Source of the DNA: Candidatus Nitrosotalea sp. TS
Lineage (GTDB): Archaea > Thermoproteota > Nitrososphaeria > Nitrososphaerales > Nitrosopumilaceae
Assembly (NCBI RefSeq): GCF_011319465.1
Contig: NZ_RCMB01000013.1
Span: 120,682 to 184,681, forward strand
DNA: 64,000 nt
Reading direction: 5' to 3'
Shown here: positions 37,675-48,179 of the stretch, piece by piece
Position numbering within the stretch: position 1 is the stretch's first letter
Layout of the letters: each line of letters opens with the position of its first letter
Notes under the pieces: model-generated
Told to the model about the DNA's origin: nothing
Seen by the model: only the letters and a program-made list of their open reading frames with translations
Database searches by the model: none
Position numbers and translations under genes: made by a program

Positions 37675-38883
37675 GTGAGAATCCTCACTCTTGATGATTT
37701 TGATACTAAAGGAAAGACTGTCTTTTTGCGTGTAGACATGAACTGTCCAATAGATCCTACCAGTATGAAGATAATTGAAACAAGCAGGATCAAGGAATCT
37801 ACCGAATCCCTCAAAGACTTGGAGGGGGCAAAGGTTGTGATTGCGTCACACCAAGGAAGGGTAGGCAACAAGGATTATACCGGAATGGAAAACCACGCCA
37901 AAGTTTTAGAACAGATTCTGGGCCGCAAAATAAAATATGTTGAGGATGTAATCGGATCTGCAGCTCAAAACGAAATTAAAAATATGAAAGATGGCGATAT
38001 AATCTTGCTTGATAACTTGAGGCTTTGCGCTGAAGAAAATTACGAGTTCTTGTCTCCTGATGCATCGCAGACAATCATGGTAAGTCGGCTCTCCAAATTG
38101 TTTGATCTATGTATTCTTGATTCTTTTCCAAGTTCGCACCGATCCCATCCTTCAATCATAGGATTTGCACATGTTCTTCCTGCATGTGCCGGAAGACTAG
38201 TAGAACGCGAGGTAAGAAAGCTTGACGAAATAATGACCATCACAAAAGGACCACATGTTCTAGTTCTTGGAGGATCAAAAGTAGTTGACAGACTTGAGGC
38301 AATAAAGGAATTAATCCAAAATGGACGAGCTGACCAAGTACTGCTTACTGGTGTAATAGCAAATGTGTTTCTAAGAGCACAGGGGAGAGTCAAGTTCCCA
38401 TTAGGAATAAAAAGAGAAGAAGAGGTTGTCCAAAAGGCCCATTCACTCATAGGAGAATATCCCGATGTCTTTTCTGTCCCAGTAGACATCGCAGTAGAAA
38501 GAAACGGAAAAAGGGTAGAGATAGATGTTCGTGAGCTTGTCAAGGGCGATAACATATTTGACCTAGGCCCAAAGACGGTCGAATACTATCTAAAATCAAT
38601 ACAAGGTGCAGGCACCGTATTCATGAGTGGACCTGCAGGATTTTTTGAAAATGAGAATTTCAAGTTTGGCACAGAAGCACTTCTCAAGGGAGTGGCAGAC
38701 TCTTTTGCCACAACCATAGTAAGCGGAGGACACCTAACAGCTGCCCTGAAAAGATATGGCCTGACAGAGAAGATAAACCACATCAGTACTGCTGGCGGCG
38801 CACTGGTGTTGTATTTGACTGGCGTAAAGCTTCCAATGATTCAGGCCTTGGAAGAGGCAGCTACAAGATACAGAGCTAAATAG
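37675..38883 (+). CDS. pgk: Phosphoglycerate kinase
   Basis: Transfers phosphate between 1,3-bisphosphoglycerate and ADP. GTG start; N-terminal LRVDMNCPID and SHQGR substrate sites, ATP-binding VLVLGGSKVVDRLE, and C-terminal ATTIVSGGHLTAALKRYG and ISTAGGALVLYLTG. 402 residues, full length. Stop overlaps the downstream convergent gene. Confidence 0.95.
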   Translation: MRILTLDDFDTKGKTVFLRVDMNCPIDPTSMKIIETSRIKESTESLKDLEGAKVVIASHQGRVGNKDYTGMENHAKVLEQILGRKIKYVEDVIGSAAQNEIKNMKDGDIILLDNLRLCAEENYEFLSPDASQTIMVSRLSKLFDLCILDSFPSSHRSHPSIIGFAHVLPACAGRLVEREVRKLDEIMTITKGPHVLVLGGSKVVDRLEAIKELIQNGRADQVLLTGVIANVFLRAQGRVKFPLGIKREEEVVQKAHSLIGEYPDVFSVPVDIAVERNGKRVEIDVRELVKGDNIFDLGPKTVEYYLKSIQGAGTVFMSGPAGFFENENFKFGTEALLKGVADSFATTIVSGGHLTAALKRYGLTEKINHISTAGGALVLYLTGVKLPMIQALEEAATRYRAK

Positions 38884-39214
38884 TTGCCTTGCATTGAGGA
38901 TTGAGGCATACTTGCGGCTCTAGTTTACCCAAGTAAAATTCTTGGTTGCAAGATTTGCATGTACGTTTCTCAATTACATCGAAGATCTTAAACCACTGAG
39001 TGGTAAAGTTCTGGGCAATAGGCCTTATCAGTCCCTCGTCATGTAGTTGCTTAAAGTATGTCTCCATGTCATCTATTGTAAGAGAGCTGTCAAGTCCGTC
39101 GCTCTGTAGGAACTCAAAAACCTCATCATTTGTGAACCTAAGATTAGGATCGTTGAACTTTTCAAAAATTATTTTTCTTATCTGAATAGGTATCGTCATT
39201 GTTTGGGTTGTCAA
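38876..39214 (-). CDS. Hypothetical protein with C-terminal zinc-ribbon (112 aa)
   Basis: Helical N-terminus resembling a winged-helix (RFTNDEVFEFLQSDGLDSSL, YFKQLHDEGLIRPI), then CKSCNQEFYLGKLEPQVC and an additional Cys for a zinc site. TTG at 39214 or the better ATG at 39199 (MTIPIQIRK). Starts directly after the sufU stop in the same direction, so it belongs to the suf operon's 3' end. Confidence 0.65.
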   Translation of the reverse strand: MTTQTMTIPIQIRKIIFEKFNDPNLRFTNDEVFEFLQSDGLDSSLTIDDMETYFKQLHDEGLIRPIAQNFTTQWFKIFDVIEKRTCKSCNQEFYLGKLEPQVCLNPQCKATI

Positions 39215-39215
39215 G

Positions 39216-39655
39216 TCAATACAGACCCGAGGCTTCTTCCTTTACCTTATCTGCAGATTCAGTGTCCTTTAGTTTCTCTGAAAGATAAGAATACAGGCCA
39301 GATTTTAGAACCTTAAGCGACAGTAACGCGCACTTTATTCTGGCAGGTCCGAGGTCATGCAGGCCAAGGTTGTCCAGTATGTCTTCTTTTGAGAGCTTTT
39401 TTACTTCTTCAAAGTTTTTCCCATTATAAGTTCAGTTAGCATTGACGCGCTGGCTTGGCTTATTGCACATCCTTTTCCTGTGAACTTGACATCCACTACC
39501 TTACTTTCCTTTATGCTAAGATGCATCTCAAGTTCATCTCCACAAAGCGGATTGCTGTCCCTCTGGGCAATGTCAGGATTTGTCAGCTTGCCATAGTTCC
39601 TTGGATTTCTGTAATAGTCTAGTATAATTTCTCGATAAATGTCTGCGCTACTCAA
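39216..39655 (-). CDS. sufU: Fe-S assembly scaffold SufU/IscU-like (frameshifted)
   Basis: N-terminal YREIILDYYRNPRNYGKL, with ligand cysteines in NPLCGDELEM and GKGCAISQASASMLTELI. An indel near 39405 breaks the frame; the rest (NFEEVKKLSKEDILDNLG, ARIKCALLSLKVLKSGLY) has the third Cys. About 145 residues. Acts as sulfur acceptor/scaffold with SufS, which ends 4 bases into this gene's start. Confidence 0.85.
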
Positions 39656-40897
39656 AGTCTAAACAACTCCTTTGCCCTATAGAGAGACTTGATGAAAACA
39701 TCCACTTCATCCTTTGTATTATAAATATAAAAGCTTGCGCGAGAAGTTGCAGAAACATCAAGCCTTTCCATCAATACCTGTGCACAGTGGTGTCCTGAGC
39801 GAATGGCAACTCCATCTTCATCAATTATTGTTGCAAGATCATGAGGATGAATGTCTCCCAGATTAAATGATATTACACCGCCACGTTTTGCAACGTCCAT
39901 TGGGCCGTAAAGCTTTATTCCTTTTATCTGAGAAATCTTGTCTAGTGCATACTTTGTTATCTCCATTTCGTGCTCGCGTACCTTATCCATCCCTATTCTT
40001 TCAAGGTAATCAATAGCAGCGGCAAATCCAATCACATCTGCAATATTTGGAGTTCCCGCCTCAAACTTGTATGGCAGATCGTTCCATGATGTTTCATACT
40101 TGTGGACCTCACGAATCATATCTCCTCCGCCATTAAATGGAACCATGCCTTCAAGCAGTTCTTTTCTTGCCCACAGTACACCAACACCAGTTGGCCCTAA
40201 CATCTTATGGGCAGAGAATGCGAAAAAAATCACAGTCTAGTTTTTGCAAATCTACTTTGAGATGTGGAACAGACTGGGCTCCATCAACTAGGACTCTAAC
40301 TCCTTTTTTCTTACAACGTCGAATAATCTCTTCAGAGTCAGTTATGGTACCAAGAACATTTGACATCTGACTGAACGCAACAAGTTTCACTCTGCCAGTT
40401 TCCAAATATTTGTCAAGTTGATCAAGCAAGAGTTCACCATTGTCATCAACTCCAATGTACTCTAATTTTGCACCTTTTTCTTTTGTCAAGAGTTGCCATG
40501 GGACAATATTGCTGTGGTGCTCGTATTCGGTAGTAACAATAATGTCATCTTTGTTGACATTTTGCCTCCCCCAAGCATAAGCAACTAGATTTATTGCCTC
40601 AGTTGTACCTCTAACAAAAACTATCTCTTCGCGGCTCTTTGCGTTGATGAATTTTACAATCTTATCTCTTGTACTCTCATATGCTATTGTTGCCTCTTCT
40701 GCCAATTCATGAACTGCTCTGTGAATGTTAGAGTTGTAATTTAGATAATAATTGCTTATGGCATCAATCACTTGGATTGGCTTTTGAGTAGTTGCTGCGT
40801 TATCAAAGTAGATCAATGCCTTGTCTTTGTGAACTTTACGTTTGAGAATAGGGAAATCTTTTCTTATGTTTTCAATTTGTATCATGCTTGCTTGCAA
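39652..40897 (-). CDS. sufS: Cysteine desulfurase SufS (frameshifted)
   Basis: PLP enzyme removing sulfur from cysteine. Start MQASMIQIENIRKDFPILKR, substrate region YFDNAATTQKPIQVIDA, PLP-lysine in SAHKMLGPTGVGVLW, catalytic cysteine in SGHHCAQVLM. A run of seven A at about 40220, where six fits (DFFAFSAHK), breaks the frame. About 414 residues, group II type. In an operon with the Rieske protein, SufD and SufB. Confidence 0.92.
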
Positions 40898-40898
40898 A

Positions 40899-41219
40899 TT
40901 ATTCTACCTCAACATAGATTTCATTTTGTTCTATTTTAACATTGTAGATTTTAAGCGGCACTTCAGCTGGAAGGTTTTGGGGAACTCCTGTGGAAATATT
41001 AAATGTTGAAAGATGCAAAGGACATGTAACTCCCTCTTCGCTCAAAATTCCTGTTGTAAGGTCAGCATCTGCATGAGTGCATATTCTATCTGTCGCGTAA
41101 ACCTTCCCGTTAAAATTTGCTAAGAGAATTTTTTTTTCCTTGTAGTCGAAATCTAGCATGTCTCCTCTTTTCAGATCACTTGTATCACATACTTTGACCC
41201 ATTCTGACAACACACTCAC
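40899..41219 (-). CDS. Rieske-type [2Fe-2S] ferredoxin
   Basis: 106 residues. Cluster motifs CTHADADL and CPLHLSTF (C-x-H and C-x2-H), as in Rieske ferredoxins of the NirD/biphenyl dioxygenase class. Lies between sufD and sufS with overlapping or abutting ends, so it is transcribed as part of the suf set; it may supply electrons to cluster assembly. Confidence 0.88.
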   Translation of the reverse strand: MSVLSEWVKVCDTSDLKRGDMLDFDYKEKKILLANFNGKVYATDRICTHADADLTTGILSEEGVTCPLHLSTFNISTGVPQNLPAEVPLKIYNVKIEQNEIYVEVE

Positions 41220-42616
41220 CTGTATTTGTAGTGGCTCTCGAAGATATCGGTCTCACGGTATCTTGTCTCTTCGACTTCAAGTATTGCTTTGAGTTGTTCA
41301 TCTGTTTTGATCTTAAGGTCTCTACCAAGCCATTTTGATTCAATAAGGTAGCTTATCCAAGCACGAATCTGGTACGACATCTTCCTTGACAGAGGTTCTA
41401 GAAATCCTTCTACTATGATCTTTTGTGCTCCAGGTTTGTTCAAGCATCTGGTGGCAAGATAGAATAGCTGTTCTTCGTCCATCTGAGCAACCGAGGCCGA
41501 GTGTGTTGCCTTTACATCGTTTGTCAGTATCTCAAGGCCTGGAATGGAATCGGATTTTGCACCCTTATCTAGCAATATCGAGTGGCCTGCAAGATACGAT
41601 TCTGCATGATGTGCATCTTTTTCAATTCTAATCATTCCCTTAAAGAGAGACTTGGAAGTATCTTTGAGAACAGATTTTTCTAAGACTCTGCCAATAGTAG
41701 AAGGTGCATTATGTATAAGATTAGAAGCCAGATCAAATGATTGATTCTTGTTTCCAAATACTACTTCGGTATCATGTGCATTTGCGCCTGTTCCATTTAG
41801 ATAGTTATCAACCTTGTATCTTGAAAGATGAGAACCAAACAGGCCAAGGTACCAGTTCATTTGGGCATCTTGTGAAATTCTTGCAGCTCTTGATGAAAAG
41901 TTTACTGCATTCTCATCCATTGCTTGCAGTGTTACAAGTTCAAGATGACTGTTTGGGCTGGCAGTAACATCAAGAACTTCAAGGTATGCCTGTTGTTTGG
42001 CAGACTTGGGTGCATAAATCTCTTGAACTATGGACGCCTTGCTGTTTTCATCACCTATCACAATGTTTCTAGATATGGTAGAGGATTGATCAAGAGAAAG
42101 CGAGGATATTACATGGATCGGTTTTTCCAAAACAAGGTTTCGTGGAACATAAATAAAAATTCCAGAATTGAAAAATGCATTGTTGAGTGCAACGTATTTG
42201 TCTTTGTTTGCGTCAATTTTTTCAAATGTTTTTCTTATCTTATCTTCATGCTCTCTTATGGCATCTTGAATTGAGCATACAACTAGGCCCTTTGATTTTA
42301 ATTCTGATGGTATGTTTATCTTTGAAATGTTTGTTCCTATCTGAATTATGTTTGGATTATCTGAAATCTCAGATAGCCTGTCATTTACAAAATCAGGCAG
42401 TGTAGTGTCCGAGCTTAAAGAGAATGTCACTTGTGATGCATCCATTTTATTGGCATCTGAGTATTTGTTATAAAGTGGAGAAACCTCAGGAGGGAGTTTT
42501 TCATAAATTGAAAATGAATTCTTCCTATAGTCTTTTAGCCAAGCCGGCTCGTTGTTGGCTTCAGAGATTTCGTCTAGATGGTTTGCACCAAGCTTAGACA
42601 GGACAAAAGATGACAT
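41216..42616 (-). CDS. sufD: Fe-S cluster assembly protein SufD
   Basis: Scaffold partner of SufB and SufC. Beta-helix core with GIFIYVPRNLVLEKPIHVIS, HAESYLAGHSILLDKGAKSD and PGLEILTNDVKATHSASV, characteristic of SufB/D. 466 residues, intact frame. Overlaps the Rieske gene by 4 bases and follows sufB by 30. Confidence 0.92.
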   Translation of the reverse strand: MSSFVLSKLGANHLDEISEANNEPAWLKDYRKNSFSIYEKLPPEVSPLYNKYSDANKMDASQVTFSLSSDTTLPDFVNDRLSEISDNPNIIQIGTNISKINIPSELKSKGLVVCSIQDAIREHEDKIRKTFEKIDANKDKYVALNNAFFNSGIFIYVPRNLVLEKPIHVISSLSLDQSSTISRNIVIGDENSKASIVQEIYAPKSAKQQAYLEVLDVTASPNSHLELVTLQAMDENAVNFSSRAARISQDAQMNWYLGLFGSHLSRYKVDNYLNGTGANAHDTEVVFGNKNQSFDLASNLIHNAPSTIGRVLEKSVLKDTSKSLFKGMIRIEKDAHHAESYLAGHSILLDKGAKSDSIPGLEILTNDVKATHSASVAQMDEEQLFYLATRCLNKPGAQKIIVEGFLEPLSRKMSYQIRAWISYLIESKWLGRDLKIKTDEQLKAILEVEETRYRETDIFESHYKYR

Positions 42617-42646
42617 ATCCGTTCAGAGTGCTATTGGCAAGCCGGA

Positions 42647-44058
42647 CTAGCCGACTGAGCCATCCATTTCAAGTTTGATTAGCCTATTGAGCTCAACTGC
42701 ATATTCCATCGGCAGCTCTTTAGTAAATGGCTCGATGAATCCGTTTACAATGAGTGTGAGTGCTTCTTCTTCGGTGAATCCTCTTGTCATCAGATAGAAT
42801 ATTTGCTTCGTCGCCTATCTTACCTACAGTTGCTTCATGAGTAATTGTTGCATCTTCTTGGTTAATTTCCATGTAAGGATAAGTATCGGTCTTTGATGTA
42901 TCATCAAGTAAGAGAGCATCACATCTTACTGAGGCTTTGACATTTGTTGCGCCTTTAGCAACATGCAAAAGTCCTCTGTATGTAGTTCTACCATTGCTCT
43001 TGCTCACGGATTTGGATGTAGTTCTAGATGTAGTGTATGGAGCAAGATGAACCATTTTTGCACCAGTGTCTTGGTGTTGGTTCTTGCCTGCAAATGCAAT
43101 TGATAGTGTCTCTCCATGTGCTCTTTGTCCTAGGAGATAAATTCCAGGATATTTCATGGTGACTCTGCTTCCAATGTTACCATCGATCCATTCAACTCTA
43201 GCACCTTCGTATGCATATGCCCTTTTTGTAACCAAATTGTAAACATCATTACTCCAGTTTTGAATTGTGGTGTATCTCAACTTGGCACCTTTCATTGCAA
43301 TCAATTCAACAACTGCAGAGTGTAGTGATTCTGATCGAATATACAGGAGCTGTGCATCCTTCGATATAGTGAACCTCAGCACCTTCATCAGCAATTATCA
43401 GTGTCCTTTCAAACTGACCAATATTTTCCTTGTTGATTCTAAAGTACGCTTGTAATGGTAGGTCTACCTTTACTCCTTTTGGAACGTAGATAAATGATCC
43501 ACCACTCCAGACAGCACTGTTAAGTGCTGCAAACTTATTATCTTCTGGTGGAATTATTTTACCAAAATATTTCTTGAAAATTTCAGGATGTTCTTTTAGA
43601 GCAGTGTCGGTATCAAGGAAGAGAACGCCTTTCTTTGCAAGGTCTTCTCTTAGACTGTGATAAACAACCTCAGATTCGTATTGAGCCCCTACTCCAGCCA
43701 AAAATTTCTTTTCAGCCTCTGGAATTCCAAGCTTATCAAAGGTTGCCTTTACTTCTGCTGGAACGCTGTCCCAGTCCTTTTCTGTCTTTTCAGAAGCCTT
43801 GGCATAATAGTAGATATTGTTAAAGTCAATAGTTTTGAGATCTGCCCCCCAATTTGGCATTGATTTTTTCATAAAGATGTCATATGAGCGGAGTCTAAAG
43901 TCCAGCATCCATTGTGGCTCACCCTTTAGTTTGCTAATTTCTTCAACTACTTCTCTTGATAATCCCTTCTTACTTGTAAAAACATACATCTCAGTAGAAT
44001 CCTTGAAATCATATTTTGTATAATCCATATTGAGGTTCTCTGTCGTCATGATTGACAT
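42647..44058 (-). CDS. sufB: Fe-S cluster assembly protein SufB (frameshifted)
   Basis: Scaffold protein; N-terminus [60 protein letters not shown]; after an indel near 43330 [20 protein letters not shown] and [20 protein letters not shown]; after a second near 42800 [19 protein letters not shown] and the end [12 protein letters not shown]. About 470 residues. The TATA box upstream favours the second ATG (MTTENL, 44049) as a leaderless start. First gene of the suf operon. Confidence 0.92.
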
Positions 44059-44065
44059 AACTCCG

Positions 44066-44079
44066 TTATATTATAAAAA
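44066..44079 (-). promoter_or_regulatory. TATA-box region of the sufB operon
   Basis: On the minus strand TTTTATAATATAAC lies about 20-25 bases before the ATGs at 44058/44049, in the right place for an archaeal promoter. Confidence 0.45.
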
Positions 44080-44268
44080 AGTTACACCCCTCTTCATACA
44101 TGTACAGCGGAGTAGGCCAAGCTAAATGCATGTGAACATACAATATTTGCCAAGATTGGCATTGCAAATCATCTTAGGTCTAGCTAATGATCTCATTCCA
44201 AGATCTTAGAACGAGATTTAAAAAATCGAATTTTTTCTGGTGGAACGTTTGCATGCAAGAAGAGAAAG

Positions 44269-45073
44269 CTAGCAAAGACAGTTTTTGATCGTCTCTACTG
44301 CACCTGGAACAGTGTGAACATCTGCAATTATTGGATTTATCCTAAATTTTTTTAGTTCATCTGCAGTAAATGGGCCTATTGCCACAACAGTTGTTTTTTC
44401 CAAGTTTTCCCTCAATGTGTCTTCATTAGTATCGCCAAGCATAATTTCAAAGAAGGCTCTAGCAGATGATGCACTTGTAAAGACAATACCGTCAACTTTG
44501 TTACTTGAAAACAATTGTTTGAATTCTATCCATTGAGTCAGATCGCTGTGAGATTTAACGTCATACAAGTAAACCTCCTTTCACTATGAGCCCTATCTTC
44601 TCAAGAAGTTGAGCCAGAAATTCGGTAGACGCCCCACTTCTTGGTACAATTACTTTTTTTCCTTCTGCGTTTAGGCGTGTGAAAACTTCTCCAACACCTA
44701 CTGACGAGAATCTTTCAGGAACATGGGCCACTCGTATTCCTTCTGCTTCAAGCGCAGCCTTTGTTTTTGGACCAACTGCAATCACGGTTGTGTTTGCCAC
44801 TCCTAGCTGCAGCTTTTCATACTTTGAGATCTTTCTGGCAGTGTCAAATAGTAGTTTTACGGCCTTTGAGCTCATAAATACAGAAAAGTCTGGATCTTCT
44901 TCCTTTACTGCATTTAGAAATTCATCTACCATTCCCTCGCCTTTGCTGACAAGTTCTATTGTTGGAAGCGATATTGCCCGTGCCTTTTCACCTGTAATTA
45001 GACTGACAAACTCTTCTGAATCCTCCTTAGATCGTGTGATTGCTATGACTTTTCCCTGTATCACTTTCTCCAC
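44269..45073 (-). CDS. hemD: Uroporphyrinogen-III synthase (frameshifted)
   Basis: Cyclises hydroxymethylbilane to uroporphyrinogen III. Two-domain fold: EEFVSLITGEKARAISLPTI and FMSSKAVKLLFDTARKIS; FVPERFSSVGVG-like region VAHVPERFSSVGVGEVFTRL; after an indel near 44565 (one G too many) VYLYDVKSHSD and GIVFTSASSARAFFEIM, VAIGPFTADELKKF. About 268 residues. Start overlaps the SUMT gene by 13 bases. Confidence 0.88.
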
Positions 45074-45816
45074 CCTATCTTCTCTGAAAGAGAGACAACT
45101 TTGCCTATTATAATTATAGAGGGAGGTCTTATTTTGGATTCACTGACCTTCCTTGCAATATTTGCCAGATTCCCCTTGATCATCTTGTGTTTATCAGTAG
45201 TTCCATTCTGAATTACTGCAACAGGAGTATTCTTGTCAAGCCCTCCACTGATCAAAGTTTTTGAAATTATCTCAAGTCTTGAAAGTCCCATCATTATCAC
45301 TATAGTGTCAACAGACTTGGCTAGTTTTTTCCAGTTTACTGCTCCTTGGGTCTTTTTTGCATCCTCATGACCTGTAACAAACACAACAGAAGATGCGTAA
45401 TCTCTGTGTGTTAGAGGAATTCCAGAATATTCTGCAGAGCCCATTCCAGAAGTGATTCCTGGAATAATTTCATATTTGACTTTATGTTCCCGAAGAAATT
45501 CTGCTTCTTCTCCTCCCCTTCCAAAGATAAACGGGTCGCCTCCCTTTAGTCTGACAACATTTTTTTTGGCTTTGGCATATTTTACCATCAGATCATTTGT
45601 CGTGTCTTGATGCTTGTAATCGTCACCCACATCTCTTCCGACATACACTTTTTCAGTTCTTTTTGGAATCATGTCGATTATTTTCTTGCTTACCAACCTA
45701 TCAAACAAGACTACGTCAGAAGACTTGATTGCTTCAACAGCCTTGAGAGTAATCAACTTGGGATCGCCTGGACCTGCCCCTACAATGAAGACTTTGCCTT
45801 TCATTTTTGATTCCAT
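45061..45816 (-). CDS. cobA: Uroporphyrinogen-III C-methyltransferase (SUMT)
   Basis: Methylates uroporphyrinogen III to precorrin-2 using SAM. FIVGAGPGDPKLITLKAVEA, VGRDVGDDYKHQ, VRLKGGDPFIFGRGGEEAEF and YSGIPLTHRDYASSVVFVTG are the family motifs. 251 residues. ATG at 45816 or at 45804. Overlaps hemC upstream and hemD downstream, forming hemL-hemC-cobA-hemD. Precorrin-2 serves cobalamin, siroheme and, through Ahb, possibly haem. Confidence 0.93.
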   Translation of the reverse strand: MESKMKGKVFIVGAGPGDPKLITLKAVEAIKSSDVVLFDRLVSKKIIDMIPKRTEKVYVGRDVGDDYKHQDTTNDLMVKYAKAKKNVVRLKGGDPFIFGRGGEEAEFLREHKVKYEIIPGITSGMGSAEYSGIPLTHRDYASSVVFVTGHEDAKKTQGAVNWKKLAKSVDTIVIMMGLSRLEIISKTLISGGLDKNTPVAVIQNGTTDKHKMIKGNLANIARKVSESKIRPPSIIIIGKVVSLSEKIGWRK

Positions 45817-46737
45817 TCCTCTACCTTTTCTCTCCAGTTCTTTGCCAGCTCTTCTATTCCTTTTGCTGAAAGCTCTGAAGCAACTTGTCTTCCAAGCTCT
45901 TTGGCTTGTGTGGAATCAGAATCTCTTTTAACTGCGATAAATTTGCTGCCATCTACAGAATAGACCGTAACGCTAAGGGTCTAACTTTCCCCCATTCTGA
46001 TTAGCCAGAGCACCCACTGGAAACCTACACCCCGAGTCTACAAACATCGATAGTGAACGCTCAGCTTCGACAGCGGTTCTTGATGTTTGATCCTCAATTT
46101 TTTTTAGGATGTTAATTAATTCAATGTTATCTTTTCTTGCCACTATTGCTAGAGCACCCTGACCTGGAGAAGGTACAAAAATTTCTACAGGGAGTTTCTC
46201 AAATTTCACATCAAGGCCCAATCGTTGTATGCCAGCTTGAGCCAAGACTATGCCATCAAATTTACCATCGTCTATTTTTTTGATTCTTGTTTCTATATTA
46301 CCTCGGATTGGTTTTACTATCAAATCAGGTCGCTGTCTTGATATTTGTACTGCCCTTCTCAAGCTGCTTGTTCCAATTACTGCACCTTTTTTTATTTCAT
46401 TCAGTGTCTTGCCATCTTTTGATATGAATATGTCATTGGCTGGCTCTCTCTTTGGAATGCAGGCAAGCACGAGCTCTTCTGATAGCTCTGCTGGAACATC
46501 TTTTAAGCTATGTACTGCAAAGTCCACTTTTTTTTCAGCAACAGCTCTGTCGATCTCTTTTTCAAATATTCCTTTTTGGTTTATAGTAAAAAGCGGCCTT
46601 GCATCTGTGTCTCCTTTTGTTTTTATTGGAACTATCTCAAATTCTGCTTGCGGATTATTCTTTTTTAATTCCGAGATTACCCAGTTGGTTTGAGCGAGAG
46701 ATAGCTGACTTCCTCTGGCGCCTACAAGATATCTCAT
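45801..46737 (-). CDS. hemC: Hydroxymethylbilane synthase (frameshifted)
   Basis: Polymerises four porphobilinogens. N-terminus GARGSQLSLAQTNWVISELK, KGIFEKEIDRAVAEKKVDFA, VHSLKDVP; dipyrromethane cysteine in DSGCRFPVGALA. An indel near 45975 ends the frame early; the shifted frame supplies TLSVTVYSVDGSKFIAVKRD and ends REKVEEWNQK. About 312 residues. Overlaps hemL and cobA. Confidence 0.92.
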
Positions 46738-48013
46738 GCCTTCACCGTCTTTAACGCTTTTTCGTATGCAATAACTGTCTTTTGCATATCTTCATCGGTA
46801 TGGGCATATGAGAGAAAAACGGTTTCAAATTGTGATGGAGCTATAAAGATTTCATTTTGTAGTAATGCTTTGAATAGTTTTTTGAATTTCATAGCATCGG
46901 CTGCCTTTGCAGTGGAATAGTCAACCACTTGCTTGTCTGTAAAAAAGATCTGAAACATTGAGCTGATGGAATTAATTTGGTGCTGATATATTCATATCAG
47001 ATGCAAGATCTCCCAGAGTTGACGCTAAACTCTTGCAGGCTTCGCTCAAGTTTAGGATAAAGTTTGGCTTTGTTCTTGTTCATTGTTTTTACAGAGGCAA
47101 GCGCGGCAGATACAGATACAGGATTGCCTGCATATGTGCTTGCTTGGTAGACTTGTCCTTCAGGAGAAAGGATATCCATAATCTCACTTTTTCCACCAAC
47201 CGCTGCAATAACAAAGCCATTTCCCAATGCTTTGCCAAGAGTTGTGATATCAGGATCAATAGAATATGATTTTTGAGCTCCTCCAGGAGACATCCTAAAT
47301 CCTGTCACAACCTCGTCAAATATCAAAAGACTGTCATTTTCTGACGTAATTTTTCTTATATCACTTAGAAAATTTTTTTCTGGCAATACAAGTCCCATAT
47401 TTGCAAGAACTGGCTCTACAATTACAGCGGCAACATCTTTTTCTTTTTCTAAAACTGAAGCAAGTTCCTCAGAATTATTGTATTGAACGACTAGCGTATT
47501 TTTGGAAACTTCTTCAAGGCTCCCGTCAGAAACAGATATTCCCATGTGTGCCGCGCCAGATCCTGCCTTTACCAAAACGTAATCATGTGCACCGTGATAA
47601 CACCCCTCAAACTTGATGATCTTTTTCTTTTTTGTAAAACCCCTTGCCAGCCGTATAGCGGTCATGGTTGCCTCACTTCCTGTATTTACCAGTCTAACTT
47701 TTTGCATTGAAGGAAAGTTTTTTGATATGAGTTCAGATAATTCCACCTCAAGTTCTGTTGGTGCACAATATAGAGTTCCCTTTTTGAGTTGAGACAAAAC
47801 GCTAGAAACAATTTCTTTTCGTCTATGACCCAGCAATAGCGCACCATATCCATTACAAAAATCAAGGTAGTGATTTCCATCAACATCCCACAGCGAACTT
47901 CCTTGAGCCTTTTTGACAAAGAATGGATAAGGATCATAGTATCTAACTGGGCTGTTTATTCCAGAAGGAATTACTTTCTTTGATCTCAAAAACAGTCTCT
48001 TTGAGTTTGACAT
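46734..48013 (-). CDS. hemL: Glutamate-1-semialdehyde 2,1-aminomutase (frameshifted)
   Basis: PLP enzyme forming 5-aminolevulinate. Start KRLFLRSKKVIPSGINSPVR, VNTGSEATMTAIRLARGFTK, LIFDEVVTGFRMSPGGAQ, PLP lysine in TTLGKALGNGF. Two indels between 46960 and 47020 split off the C-terminus (FQIFFTDKQVVDYSTAKAAD, APSQFETVFLSYAHTDEDM). About 426 residues. Its end overlaps the hemC start by 4 bases; heads the operon. Confidence 0.93.
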
Positions 48014-48179
48014 CCATCTTCAAAAATACAGGTTGTCATTATAATCTATATGATAAGAGGGCATGATGTGAAAGTATTGGAAAACGAATTAACCAAAATA
48101 GTTAAGACAGATATTTCTAGCGCTAGTATCCATGGGAACTCCCGTATCAATTGGTTTATCGCTTGTTCTGATATCTATT

